A stretch of DNA of 64,000 bases from Streptomyces cathayae. GTDB lineage: Bacteria; Actinomycetota; Actinomycetes; Streptomycetales; Streptomycetaceae. Location of the stretch: contig NZ_CP121682.1 in NCBI RefSeq assembly GCF_029760955.1, positions 3,968,001 through 4,032,000 on the forward strand, given 5' to 3'. The notes beneath the pieces were generated by a model, which was given only the letters and a program-made list of their open reading frames with translations, made no database searches and was not told the DNA's origin. Numbering within the stretch: the stretch's first letter is position 1; the number at the start of each line of letters is the position of its first letter. The translations under genes and the position numbers were made by a program. Positions 1-7,558 of the stretch are shown piece after piece.

Positions 1-617
1 GACTCCTCGGGGATCTTGGAGAGGACCTCGATGTTGTACTTCGAGGTCTCGGGAAGGATCGCGTACGTCTTGTAGACGTACCAGGTGTCCTTCGTCTCGA
101 AGACGATCGGGTCGCCTTCCTTGATCTTGTGGATGTCGTGGAACTTGGCCCCGTGGCCGTCCCGGTGCGCGGCCAGCGAGAAGTTGCCCTTCTTGCCGGA
201 GGTCGGCAGGGTCGCCTTCACGGGGTCGGTGTAGTAGCCGGCGACGCCGTCGTTGAGCACCTCCATCGTGGTGCCCTTCTCGACCAGGATGTCGTTGCCC
301 ATCGCGGGCACGTGCAGGAAGCCGATCCCGTCCTTGCTGTCGTAGGAGGCGGGGTCGTCCCCGGCGCCGGCGCCGGGTCCCTGGGCCCAGTTGTCGCGCA
401 CCTTGTCCGCCTGCTGGCCCGCCGCGCGGTCGGCGAGCACGTTCGTCCACCACAGCGAGTAGACGACGAACAGGCCGAGCAGCAGGCCCACGGTGATGAG
501 AAGTTCCCCGAGCGCGCTCACCACGATCGCGACCGGTCCCATGCGGCGGCGCGCCGGAGGCGGCGGTGACGCGGACATGGCGGTGTGCTCTTCGGTGTCG
601 TCGGCGGTCACTGCCAC
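1..617 (-). CDS. srtE2: Class E sortase, C-terminus beyond window edge
   Basis: Membrane-anchored cysteine transpeptidase that would attach LAxTG-type proteins (such as long chaplins in Streptomyces) to peptidoglycan. The visible part has a short cytoplasmic N-terminus, one membrane segment (LLITVGLLLGLFVVYSLWW) and the first half of the sortase barrel, including the catalytic-His region AAHRDGHG. The catalytic TLxTC and Arg motifs lie beyond position 1, so activity cannot be judged. GTG at 617 is chosen because AGAGGA lies six bases upstream. It starts 13 bases after the stop of a second class E sortase and is probably co-transcribed with it. The srtE2 symbol rests on gene order in S. coelicolor and is tentative. 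Confidence 0.9.
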   Translation of the reverse strand, partial: MAVTADDTEEHTAMSASPPPPARRRMGPVAIVVSALGELLITVGLLLGLFVVYSLWWTNVLADRAAGQQADKVRDNWAQGPGAGAGDDPASYDSKDGIGFLHVPAMGNDILVEKGTTMEVLNDGVAGYYTDPVKATLPTSGKKGNFSLAAHRDGHGAKFHDIHKIKEGDPIVFETKDTWYVYKTYAILPETSKYNIEVLSKIPEE

Positions 618-630
618 GTTTCCTCTGCCC

Positions 631-1869
631 TTAACTGACGAGCGCATCCGGCTTGCCCTTGCTGCGCGGCCGTTCCTCGTCCATCTTGCCCCAGACGATC
701 ATGCGGTACGTGCTGGTGAACTCCGGCGTGCAGGTGGTCAGCGTGATGTAGCGGCCGGGCTCCTTGAAACCCGACTGCTTCGGGACCGGTTCGAGCACGC
801 TGATGTTGCTCGGCGAGGTCACCGGCAGGATCGACGCCATCTTGTAGACGAAGTACGTGTCCTGCGTCTCCACCACGATCGGGTCGCCCGGCTCCAGCCG
901 GTTGATGTACCGGAACGGCTCCCCGTGCGTGTTGCGGTGGCCCGCGACCCCGAAGTTGCCCTCCTTCGCTTCGGGCATCGCCGTCTTCAGCGCGCCCTCC
1001 GCGTAGTGGCCCACCATGCCCCGGTCGAGCACCTTCTTGCTGTCGATCCCCTCGGCGATCGGCACGACCACGTCCAGCCGGGGAATGTGCAGCAGCGCGA
1101 AACCCTTCCCCGGTTCGAACGCCCCCGGACTGCGCTTGCCGCTGGCCCAGTCGCTCTGCAGGTCGCTCGCCTCCCGGCCGGCCTGTGCCTGCGCGCGCAC
1201 ATTCGTCCACCACAACTGGTAGGTGACGAACAGCAGCATCAGCACGCCGCAGGTGATGAACACCTCGCCGATCCCCCGGCTCGCGACGACGGCGGCACTC
1301 GGCTTCCGCTCCCGTGCCCGCCGCCGCGCCTCCACGCGCGAGAGCGGCGCCCGGGGCTCCTGTGGCGCGTCGTGGCCGTGGGGTGCGTCCAGGTCCTCGG
1401 CGGGCCGATTCGCGCCGCCACGGCGCCCCTGACGCTTCTTGGCGGCCTTCCTGCGCGCCGCCCGGCCTCCGGAATCCGCGGAAGCCGCCGAGGACTCCCC
1501 GCGCGAGCCGTACGTCGCGGACCCCGTGTCCTCGTCGTACCCCGTGCCCGCGTCGTACCCCGTGCGCTCCGGCGGATCGGGGATCCGCAGCGCCACCGTC
1601 TCCTCGTCGACGGGAGGCAGATACGCGGTGCCGCCGTCGACCCCGGCAGCACCGCCCCCGCCGACACCGCCCCCGGCAGCACCGCCGTAGGAGTAGGCAC
1701 CCTGCTGGGTGGTGTCGTACCAGCCGCCGTCCCCGAACGCGCCGGGCTCCCCGTACGGCTGCTGCCCGTACGGGGTCCCCTGCCCGCCGCCGGCGCCGTA
1801 CGGGGAACCGTCCGTGAAGGACTGCCCGTATCCGGCACCGGACTCGCGCTCGGGGCGCAGCGCGGTCAC
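631..1869 (-). CDS. srtE1: Class E sortase with long low-complexity N-terminus
   Basis: Transpeptidase of the housekeeping actinobacterial class E, 412 residues. About 180 residues of Gly/Tyr/Pro-rich then Arg/Lys-rich cytoplasmic sequence precede one membrane segment (about 203-221) and an extracellular sortase barrel. The catalytic triad is visible: His about 311 in AGHRNTHG, Cys about 380 in TLTTC, and Arg about 389 in YRMIVWG. GTG at 1869 overlaps the upstream stop as GTGA, so the two are translationally coupled; an upstream in-frame start would put it inside that gene. Tandem class E sortases are typical of Streptomyces, where they act on chaplins during aerial growth (family knowledge). 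Confidence 0.92.
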   Translation of the reverse strand: MTALRPERESGAGYGQSFTDGSPYGAGGGQGTPYGQQPYGEPGAFGDGGWYDTTQQGAYSYGGAAGGGVGGGGAAGVDGGTAYLPPVDEETVALRIPDPPERTGYDAGTGYDEDTGSATYGSRGESSAASADSGGRAARRKAAKKRQGRRGGANRPAEDLDAPHGHDAPQEPRAPLSRVEARRRARERKPSAAVVASRGIGEVFITCGVLMLLFVTYQLWWTNVRAQAQAGREASDLQSDWASGKRSPGAFEPGKGFALLHIPRLDVVVPIAEGIDSKKVLDRGMVGHYAEGALKTAMPEAKEGNFGVAGHRNTHGEPFRYINRLEPGDPIVVETQDTYFVYKMASILPVTSPSNISVLEPVPKQSGFKEPGRYITLTTCTPEFTSTYRMIVWGKMDEERPRSKGKPDALVS

Positions 1870-2504
1870 GCCGACGACCTGCCCACCACCGGGGTCAGCC
1901 CCGCCGATCTCGCCACCGCCCCGGCGTCCCCGCACTCCGCCAGCCAGTTGGCGAGCATCCGGTGCCCGTGCTCGGTGAGCACCGACTCGGGATGGAACTG
2001 CACGCCCTCGACGAGCAGTTCACGGTGGCGCAGACCCATCACGATGCCGTCCGGCGTCCGGGCCGTCACCTCCAGCTCCGCCGGTACGGTGGCCGGTTCG
2101 GCCGCCAGGGAGTGGTAGCGCGTCGCCGTGAACGGTGAGGGCAGACCCGCGAAAACGCCCTTGCCCTCGTGCTCGACCGGCGAGGTCTTCCCGTGCAGCA
2201 ACTCGGGCGCACGGCCCACCACACCGCCGTGGGCCACCTGCACGGCCTGCATACCGAGGCAGACGCCGAAGACGGGCACTCCGGCCGACGCGCAGTGCCG
2301 CACCATGTCCACACAGACACCGGCCTGTTCGGGAGTACCCGGCCCCGGGGACAGCAGCACGCCGTCGAAACCCTCCTGCGCATGCGCCGTCGACACCTCG
2401 TCGTTGCGCAGGACCTCGCACTCGGCACCCAGTTGGTACAGGTACTGGACCAGGTTGAAGACGAAGCTGTCGTAGTTGTCGACGACGAGAATGCGCGCGC
2501 TCAC
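1866..2504 (-). CDS. Glutamine amidotransferase, PabA/TrpG family
   Basis: Class I glutamine amidotransferase of 212 residues, the normal length for PabA/TrpG, which supplies ammonia from glutamine to a chorismate-using synthase (4-amino-4-deoxychorismate for folate, or anthranilate for tryptophan). The N-terminal strand VDNYDSF, the oxyanion region LSPGPGTP, the nucleophile Cys82 in GVCLGMQ and the His171/Glu173 pair in FHPES are all intact. GTG at 2504 overlaps the preceding stop as GTGA. No synthase large subunit lies nearby, so folate versus tryptophan use cannot be decided from context; its place between sortase genes is conserved in Streptomyces but unexplained. Confidence 0.93.
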   Translation of the reverse strand: MSARILVVDNYDSFVFNLVQYLYQLGAECEVLRNDEVSTAHAQEGFDGVLLSPGPGTPEQAGVCVDMVRHCASAGVPVFGVCLGMQAVQVAHGGVVGRAPELLHGKTSPVEHEGKGVFAGLPSPFTATRYHSLAAEPATVPAELEVTARTPDGIVMGLRHRELLVEGVQFHPESVLTEHGHRMLANWLAECGDAGAVARSAGLTPVVGRSSA

Positions 2505-2662
2505 TGGTTGTCCACCGTCACATCGTTGAAGGGCAGCAGCGGCTCGGCCCAGGGGAAGACGTACTGGAAGAGGACATAGACCACAGCGATGATCAGCACG
2601 AGTGAGATGAGCGCCTTCGCCCATCCGTTCCCCGGCAGATGCCGCCAGATCCAGCTGTACAT
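2501..2662 (-). CDS. Small single-pass membrane protein
   Basis: A 53-residue protein with a Trp-rich amphipathic start (MYSWIWRHLPG), one hydrophobic segment (ALISLVLIIAVVYVLFQYVF) and a short outside tail. ATG at 2662 is preceded by GGAAGGGA at good spacing; an in-frame ATG farther upstream lacks a site. It is coupled by a GTGA overlap to the amidotransferase gene and so belongs to the sortase operon. I do not recognise a function. The order sortase, sortase, amidotransferase, small membrane protein is seen in S. coelicolor, which supports a real gene. Confidence 0.78.
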   Translation of the reverse strand: MYSWIWRHLPGNGWAKALISLVLIIAVVYVLFQYVFPWAEPLLPFNDVTVDNQ

Positions 2663-2714
2663 GCCGTCCCTTCCGTCGCACCACGGCACCGGACCCACGC
2701 CGTTCGTCACCAGA

Positions 2715-2988
2715 CTAACGGCGTAACGCCTCCGGTTTCCCGGCCTCCACAGGCTGCGTGGAGTCCGGATGCGCCCGGACGGTCAGCCGACGACCGCGCC
2801 CCCGTTCCGGTTCGCACGTCGTCAGCGTCGGCCAGCGGCCGGGACGCGTGTATCCGGAAGTACGTGGCGCAGGGCCGATCACCTCGATACCCGAGGACAC
2901 GGTTTCGTACGGACGGGGTGCGCCGTCGGCCCGCGCCCCCGCGCCCCCCGCCCGGAGCCCCTCCGGCCCGGGGACCGCCCCGTGGGCT
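2715..2988 (-). pseudogene. Truncated class E sortase remnant
   Basis: The minus-strand frame ending at TAG 2715-2717 reads like the last third of a class E sortase: a VSSGIEVIGPAP strand, then TLTTC with Cys at 2814-2816, then an RRLTV strand. The Cys-to-Arg spacing (nine residues) is identical to that of the intact sortase at 631-1869 (TLTTC...YRMIV). The N-terminal two-thirds, including the membrane anchor and catalytic His, is missing: the frame runs back directly into the end of the DUF881 gene, with no room for more. Some streptomycetes carry a third class E sortase here (recollection, not checked). A short start at 2900 exists but would not make a working enzyme. Confidence 0.6.
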
Positions 2989-3768
2989 CTACCGCACCGG
3001 CTTCGCGTAGTGCAGGTCCACTGTGCCCGAGTAGCCGGGCAGGGTCACCGCCCCCTCGTCCTCGACCTTCCAGCCGAGCCCGTAGACGTTGACGTACACC
3101 ATGTAGTTCTGGATCGACGGGGAGGCCGCGAGCGCGTTCTTCAGCTTCTCCGGATCTCCGACCGCCGTGATCTTGTACGGCGGTGAGTAGACACGGCCCT
3201 GGAGGATCAGGGTGTTGCCCACACAGCGCACCGCGCTGGTGGAGATCAGCCGCTGGTCCATGACCTTGATGCCCTCGGCGCCGCCCTGCCACATCGCGTT
3301 CACCACGGCCTGGAGGTCCTGCTGGTGGATGACCAGGTAGTCGGGCTGCGGCTCGGGATACCCGGGAAGCCTGGCGGTGGCGTCCGGCGGGGCGTCGTCG
3401 AGCGTGACCGTGACGGCCTCGCCCTTGAGCTTCCGCGTGCCCGCACGGCCCTCCAGGTCGGCGAGCTGGTCGTCCTCCGCCTCGGTCCTGCCGCCGTCCT
3501 GCTCGGCGAGGGACTCGATGTCCCCCCGGAGCGCCCCGTTGGTCTCCTCCAGTGCGCCGTTCTTGTGGCTGCGCTCATGGATGAGGTCGGACAGCTTCAG
3601 CAGGGAGTCGTCCGTGCGGATGTTGGTGCCCTTCGCCGTGTCGAAGCTGGTGAAGAAGATGAGACCCGCGAGGGCGAACACGCCCGCGGTGAGCATCCGG
3701 ACGGGCCGGAAGCCGCGTCGGCGGACAGGACTGGATTCCGTCCCTGGGGAGTCGGCAGAATTGCTCAA
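2989..3768 (-). CDS. DUF881 family membrane-anchored protein
   Basis: A 259-residue DUF881 protein: Arg-rich cytoplasmic start, one membrane helix at about 24-43, a charged heptad-like coiled-coil stretch at about 55-110, and a C-terminal extracytoplasmic domain with the family strands [23 protein letters not shown] and [16 protein letters not shown]881 genes commonly sit next to crgA and division genes in actinobacteria, and a septum-associated role is suspected but not established. The start is TTG at 3768 with AAGGAGATAAGGG just upstream. It is divergent from crgA, and the 140-bp space between must hold both promoters. Confidence 0.85.
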   Translation of the reverse strand: MSNSADSPGTESSPVRRRGFRPVRMLTAGVFALAGLIFFTSFDTAKGTNIRTDDSLLKLSDLIHERSHKNGALEETNGALRGDIESLAEQDGGRTEAEDDQLADLEGRAGTRKLKGEAVTVTLDDAPPDATARLPGYPEPQPDYLVIHQQDLQAVVNAMWQGGAEGIKVMDQRLISTSAVRCVGNTLILQGRVYSPPYKITAVGDPEKLKNALAASPSIQNYMVYVNVYGLGWKVEDEGAVTLPGYSGTVDLHYAKPVR

Positions 3769-3908
3769 CGTACCCTTATCTCCTTCGGCGCCACGGAAGC
3801 ACTACGCTAACTGACGCCCAAAGGAGCGCTCGGAGTCCCCTTGCAACCGCCCCGAGCACGACCCAGTGCCCTGCGCGGTCACGCAGCGCATCGACAGGAG
3901 AGACCCTC

Positions 3909-4163
3909 GTGCCGAAGTCACGTATCCGCAAGAAGGCCGACTACACGCCCCCGCCGGCGAAGCAGACGACCAACCTCAAGCTGACCAGCAGCTCCTGGGT
4001 CGCACCGGTGATGCTGGCCCTGTTCCTGATCGGCCTGGCCTGGATCGTCGTGTTCTACGTCACCGACGGCCAGCTGCCCGTCAAGGAGCTGGGCAACTGG
4101 AACATCGTGGTGGGCTTCGGATTCATCGCTGCGGGCTTCGGCGTCTCGACGCAGTGGAAGTAG
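3909..4163 (+). CDS. crgA: Cell division protein CrgA
   Basis: An 84-residue actinobacterial division protein that in Streptomyces restrains FtsZ ring formation and coordinates sporulation septation, and in mycobacteria links FtsZ, FtsI and PBPs. It has the basic N-terminus MPKSRIRKK, a Thr/Pro spacer and two membrane segments (about 31-52 and 65-83) separated by a short outside loop ending at [10 protein letters not shown]. Length and architecture are full. The GTG start has AGGAG upstream. It stands alone, divergent from DUF881, and ends in a 13-bp stem terminator. Confidence 0.96.
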   Translation: MPKSRIRKKADYTPPPAKQTTNLKLTSSSWVAPVMLALFLIGLAWIVVFYVTDGQLPVKELGNWNIVVGFGFIAAGFGVSTQWK

Positions 4164-4191
4164 CGCTGAGCAGTACGGCCCCGCCCCAGCC

Positions 4192-4222
4192 CTGCCCTGA
4201 ACCGCCCGGCGGTTCAGGGCAG
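4192..4222 (+). terminator. Hairpin terminator after crgA
   Basis: Perfect 13-bp stem (4192-4204 with 4210-4222; arm CTGCCCTGAACCG) and a five-base loop, 28 bases after the crgA stop. It lacks a long T-tract, as is usual for Streptomyces terminators. It also separates crgA from the DnaA-box cluster that follows. Confidence 0.75.
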
Positions 4223-4224
4223 AG

Positions 4225-4461
4225 TTGTCCACCGGATCCGGGCAGGGCTGTCCACCGAGTTATCCACAGGCATGTCCACAGCATGGGGAAAAGAAACGAC
4301 GATCTGTGGATAACCTGTTGGAGATTGACGCCGGTGTGACAGAAGCACCAGTAACCGAAAGCGCGTTCGCACGATGCTGACCTGCGGAAACACGGGTCAG
4401 CGACAACGGGTACAGATGTTCCTGCACACTGTGCACAAGATCCGGCACGGACTGTGGACAA
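4225..4461. other. Cluster of DnaA-box-like 9-mers outside oriC
   Basis: Six 9-mers match or nearly match the DnaA box: TTGTCCACC 4225-4233, CTGTCCACC 4248-4256, TTATCCACA 4260-4268, ATGTCCACA 4272-4280, TGTGGATAA 4305-4313 (reverse TTATCCACA) and TGTGGACAA 4453-4461 (reverse TTGTCCACA). Two are perfect E. coli-type boxes facing each other, and five fall within 89 bases. It occupies the 305-bp space between crgA and the rhomboid gene, about 19 kb from oriC. It could titrate DnaA or regulate the flanking genes. Confidence 0.65.
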
Positions 4462-4468
4462 CCGGTGC

Positions 4469-5356
4469 TCAGGCGAGCTGGGCCGTCCTCAGCAGGGTCA
4501 TCAACACGACCACGGCAAGAACCAGTGCACAGGTTCCATACTGGATCAGAGCCCGCCGCTCGCGCGAGGCGTGGACCATGGCGTACCCGATCACCACACC
4601 GGCGACGAGCCCTCCGACATGGGCCTGCCAGGCGATGTCGAAGCCTGGGCTGAAGGTGAAGACCAGGTTGATCACCAGCAGGACGATGATCGGCCGTATG
4701 TCGTAATTGAGCCGGCGCACCAGGACGGCCGTCGCACCGAACAGCCCGAAAATGGCGCCGGAGGCACCGAGTGAGGCCGTGGTCCCCGGGGCCAGCAGAT
4801 AGGTCAGCGCACTGCCCGCCAGGCCCGAGATCAGGTACAGCGCGAGATAACGGGACCGGCCCAGGGCCTGCTCGAGCGGCCCGCCGAGCCACCACAGGCC
4901 GAGCATGTTGAAGCCCATGTGCCAGATCGCCTCGTGCGTGAACATCGAGGTGACCAGGCGGTACCACTCGCCCTCGGCGACGCCCTCGACGGGGCCGAGC
5001 GGCGGCCAGGTCCCGATCAGCACGAGGCGGCCCAGCAGCGACGGCCAGACATGCACCGCGACGAACACCGCGGCGTTGATCCCGAGCAGGATCTTGGTGA
5101 TCAGCCGGGGGTCCCCGGCGACGGTGCCGCCGGCGATCGTGCGGGGCATCGAGGCGGCTGGTGCGGGCCCGGCGCCCGGGCCTCCCCCACGGACGCATTC
5201 GGGGCACTGGAAACCGACCGAGGCGCTGACCATGCACTCGGGGCAGATCGGGCGCTCGCAGCGGGTGCAGCGGATGCCGGTCTCGCGGTCCGGGTGGCGA
5301 TAGCAGACCGGGAGACCGCGGGCGTCCTGCGGGCTGCCTGCAGCCTGGTCGTCCAT
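4469..5356 (-). CDS. Rhomboid family intramembrane serine protease with zinc-ribbon N-terminus
   Basis: A 295-residue membrane protease. A B-box-like cysteine-rich module occupies about 18-54 (CYRHP, CTRCERPICPEC, CPEC), followed by a linker and a six-to-seven-helix rhomboid core. Catalytic Ser199 lies in GASGAIFG and His246 in AWQAHVGG; the HxxxN motif is His146...Asn150. All catalytic residues are present. ATG at 5356 has AGGGGAT seven bases upstream. Substrates are unknown. The gene is a single unit between the cyclophilin terminator and the DnaA-box cluster; its end abuts the last DnaA box at 4453-4461. Confidence 0.93.
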   Translation of the reverse strand: MDDQAAGSPQDARGLPVCYRHPDRETGIRCTRCERPICPECMVSASVGFQCPECVRGGGPGAGPAPAASMPRTIAGGTVAGDPRLITKILLGINAAVFVAVHVWPSLLGRLVLIGTWPPLGPVEGVAEGEWYRLVTSMFTHEAIWHMGFNMLGLWWLGGPLEQALGRSRYLALYLISGLAGSALTYLLAPGTTASLGASGAIFGLFGATAVLVRRLNYDIRPIIVLLVINLVFTFSPGFDIAWQAHVGGLVAGVVIGYAMVHASRERRALIQYGTCALVLAVVVLMTLLRTAQLA

Positions 5357-5377
5357 GGGATCCCCTAGGTCGTGTGG

Positions 5378-5442
5378 AAAAAGCCCCGCCCCGCCCATCC
5401 TTACGGATGAGCGGGGCGATTGGTTCCCTCTGGGGGCTTTTC
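5378..5442 (-). terminator. Terminator of the cyclophilin gene
   Basis: Nested inverted repeats: an inner stem around GCCCCGCCCATCC / GGATGAGCGGGGC and an outer AAAAGCCCC / GGGGGCTTTT. Read on the minus strand it ends in GGGGCTTTTT, a classical terminator for the gene ending at 5489, before the rhomboid start. Confidence 0.8.
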
Positions 5443-5488
5443 GCACTCCTGGGAGGGGGCAGGGCCGTACGCGGCCCTTGCGGTGCGC

Positions 5489-6016
5489 TCAGCCCTCGCG
5501 GATCTCGACCGACTCGATGACGACGTCGTTGACCGGACGGTCGGTCCGGGGGTTGGTCTGCGTGGCCGCGATGGTGTCGATCACCTTCTGGCTCGCGGCG
5601 TCGGTGACCTCGCCGAAGATGGTGTGCTTGCGGTTCAGCCACGCCGTCGGGGAGACGGTGATGAAGAACTGCGAGCCGTTGGTGCCCGGACCCGCGTTGG
5701 CCATGGCCAGCAGGTAAGGCTTGTCGAAGCGCAGGTCCGGGTGGAACTCGTCCTCGAACTGGTAGCCGGGGCCGCCGGTGCCGTTGCCCAGCGGGTCACC
5801 GCCCTGGATCATGAAGCCGCTGATCACCCGGTGGAAGACCGTGCCGTCGTAGAGCTTGTCCGTGGACTTGGCGCCCGTCTCCGGGTGAGTCCACTCCCGC
5901 TCGCCCTTGGCGAGCTCGACGAAGTTCTTGACGGTGATCGGCGCCTGGTTCGGGAAGAGCCGGACCTCGATGTCGCCGTTGTTGGTCTTCAGGGTGGCGT
6001 AGAGCTGATCAGCCAC
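5489..6016 (-). CDS. ppiA: Peptidyl-prolyl cis-trans isomerase, cyclophilin type
   Basis: Cytosolic cyclophilin of 175 residues catalysing proline isomerisation during folding. The single cyclophilin domain shows the active-site segment FHRVISGFMIQGGD, the NGSQFFIT motif and the HTIFGEV strand, all intact. There is no signal peptide with GTG at 6016, which has GGAAGG seven bases upstream; in-frame codons farther upstream would add an unrelated Arg-rich extension. It is monocistronic with its own strong terminator and divergent from the DUF5324 gene. Confidence 0.95.
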   Translation of the reverse strand: MADQLYATLKTNNGDIEVRLFPNQAPITVKNFVELAKGEREWTHPETGAKSTDKLYDGTVFHRVISGFMIQGGDPLGNGTGGPGYQFEDEFHPDLRFDKPYLLAMANAGPGTNGSQFFITVSPTAWLNRKHTIFGEVTDAASQKVIDTIAATQTNPRTDRPVNDVVIESVEIREG

Positions 6017-6341
6017 GATGTACCTTCCGTCGTCTTTCCGTAACTCCCCGATCCTCGCACGGACGGGACGTGCAGTCGCCCGCCGCCCGTTCGCAGGAGG
6101 GCAACAGGGCCGAACCGCTTGCAGAAAACCGGGTGAGTCCTTCCGTGACGGGGGCACTCGGGAACGATCCGTGGCACTGTCGACGACAAGCTCCCGTTCT
6201 CCCGTATTCATCCGCTATTGCACTCGATCAGCGCCATCAGCACCCGTATGCCCCTCCGCACATGCCCGGCAGCGAGGCGGAAGGCATGATCCGTAAATGG
6301 GTGGACAGTCGAAGAACGTACGCCACCGAGGAGGAGGAACC
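6017..6341. other. Divergent intergenic region, no gene seen
   Basis: A 325-bp space between the divergent cyclophilin and DUF5324 genes. It should contain both promoters. I see no RNA gene, clear operator or conserved motif. The ORFs across it have no recognisable similarity or ribosome binding sites. Confidence 0.5.
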
Positions 6342-7043
6342 GTGACCCGCATCGACAGCGTGCGCGCCGCGACTGATTCGGCGAAGGACAGCATGCTCCA
6401 TGCCGCGGAAGTGGTGGCGCCCTACGCCGACACGGCCAAGCTGAAGGCCGCGCACTACGCACAGGAGGCGCGCGTACGGCTGGCGCCCAAAGTGACCCAG
6501 GCCGCGGGGCAGGCCCTCGTTCAGTACGGCGCCCATGTGCAGCCGTATCTGGAGCAGGCCCGGAGCCATGTACCGCCGAAGGTCGATCTGGCTGCTCACG
6601 AGGCCGCCGTCCGGACCCGTAAGGCCGCTCAGCAGGCGGCGGACTATTCCCGGCCGAGGATCGAGCAGGCCCGGGCCGCCGCCGGTCCGGCACGGGACGA
6701 GGCCGCGGCCCGCAGTGCGGCGGTACTGGCCGCACTGCGCGGTCAGGTCTCGGCCGAACAGATCAACAAGCTCGTCCGCAAGCAGCGGCGGCGCGCGAAG
6801 GCCGGCCGGGCCGCGAAGGTGATCGTGGTTCTGGGCGCCGTCGCCGGCGGCGCGTTCGCCGCCTGGAAGTGGTGGGACAAGCAGGCCAACCCGGACTGGC
6901 TGGTGGAACCACCGGCCGCGACCGACGTCGGGGAGCCGGGCACGCTGTCGTCCGTGGACGGCAGCCGCGGTTCCAGCCTCGACCCCGAGGTCCGGGTGAA
7001 GGAGGCCGAGGAGGAGGCCGCCAAGCGCGACGAGCAGCCCTGA
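6342..7043 (+). CDS. DUF5324 family protein, single-pass
   Basis: A 233-residue protein found across Streptomyces, function unknown. Residues 1-150 are Ala/Arg/Glu/Gln-rich and predicted largely helical, resembling an apolipoprotein- or LEA-like amphipathic repeat (YADTAKLKAAHYAQEA, PYLEQARSHV, DYSRPRIEQARAA). A basic patch (KQRRRAKAGRAAK) precedes one membrane segment (VIVVLGAVAGGAFAAW) and an acidic tail. GTG at 6342 has GAGGAGGAACC immediately before it. It is a single gene; a parS site and tRNA-Ala follow. The family name is from recollection. Confidence 0.75.
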   Translation: MTRIDSVRAATDSAKDSMLHAAEVVAPYADTAKLKAAHYAQEARVRLAPKVTQAAGQALVQYGAHVQPYLEQARSHVPPKVDLAAHEAAVRTRKAAQQAADYSRPRIEQARAAAGPARDEAAARSAAVLAALRGQVSAEQINKLVRKQRRRAKAGRAAKVIVVLGAVAGGAFAAWKWWDKQANPDWLVEPPAATDVGEPGTLSSVDGSRGSSLDPEVRVKEAEEEAAKRDEQP

Positions 7044-7150
7044 CGCTCGGGCGGCATCGAAAGATCTCGGTGCCGGCGGCCCGCGGCATCCCTCGTCTGC
7101 GGTATCAACAGCCTGGTGGGGCGGGAGACTTCAGCGTCTTCTGCCGTGCC

Positions 7151-7174
7151 GGGCTGTTTCACGTGAAACAGCCC
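7151..7174. other. parS site in an extended palindrome
   Basis: Perfect 14-bp ParB site GTTTCACGTGAAAC at 7156-7169 within a 24-bp perfect palindrome (arms GGGCTGTTTCAC). It is the only parS I found on the dnaN/gyrAB side of oriC, about 16 kb from it. It lies in the gap between DUF5324 and tRNA-Ala, where the hairpin could also end transcription from DUF5324. Confidence 0.92.
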
Positions 7175-7260
7175 GGTGAGCCTGGAGCCCCGGCCCTGGA
7201 GCCAGGACCCCGAAGGCTCCCCGGAGCCGTGACGCCAGGCTCCCGGAGCTACTGAGCAAG

Positions 7261-7297
7261 AACCCCTCCCATCTGCTTTCCGCAGGTGGGAGGGGTT
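7261..7297 (-). terminator. Terminator of tRNA-Ala
   Basis: A 16-bp stem (AACCCCTCCCA... / ...TGGGAGGGGTT) with a five-base loop, starting seven bases beyond the mature 3' end of tRNA-Ala on the minus strand. On that strand GGGGTTCTT follows the stem. Confidence 0.85.
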
Positions 7298-7303
7298 TCC
7301 TTG

Positions 7304-7376
7304 TGGAGCCTAGGGGAGTCGAACCCCTGACATCTGCCATGCAAAGACAGCGCTCTACCAACTGAGCTAAGGCCCC
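7304..7376 (-). tRNA. tRNA-Ala (anticodon TGC)
   Basis: A 73-base cloverleaf on the minus strand: acceptor GGGGCCT pairs with AGGCTCC, D-loop TAGCTCAGTTGGTAGAGC, anticodon stem CTGTC/GGCAG around loop TTTGCAT, and T arm GGGGTTCGACTCCCC. The discriminator is A; CCA is not encoded. Isolated, with its own terminator. Confidence 0.97.
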
Positions 7377-7507
7377 GTGTGGGAAGCGTCCGCCAGGAAC
7401 AAGCACATCCGGGTGGGCGCCGGAAACAAGAGTACCGGGTCCCCGGGGGGGTTCCGCAAAAAGATTGGGGGTCCCCGTGACCAACCACTCTCCGTAAGAT
7501 GCTCGGC

Positions 7508-7534
7508 GTGGTTCGCTACAGCGAACCACGGTTC
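7508..7534. promoter_or_regulatory. Overlapping inverted repeats upstream of the HTH gene
   Basis: A perfect inverted repeat with 10-bp arms (GTGGTTCGCT, spacer AC, then AGCGAACCAC) at 7508-7529, overlapped by a second one, GAACC-AC-GGTTC, at 7523-7534. Three GGTTC/GAACC half sites thus lie 25-50 bases before the ATG of a helix-turn-helix protein, a good position for an autoregulatory operator. Confidence 0.6.
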
Positions 7535-7558
7535 TCGGGGAAGCGATGGGGAGACGCC

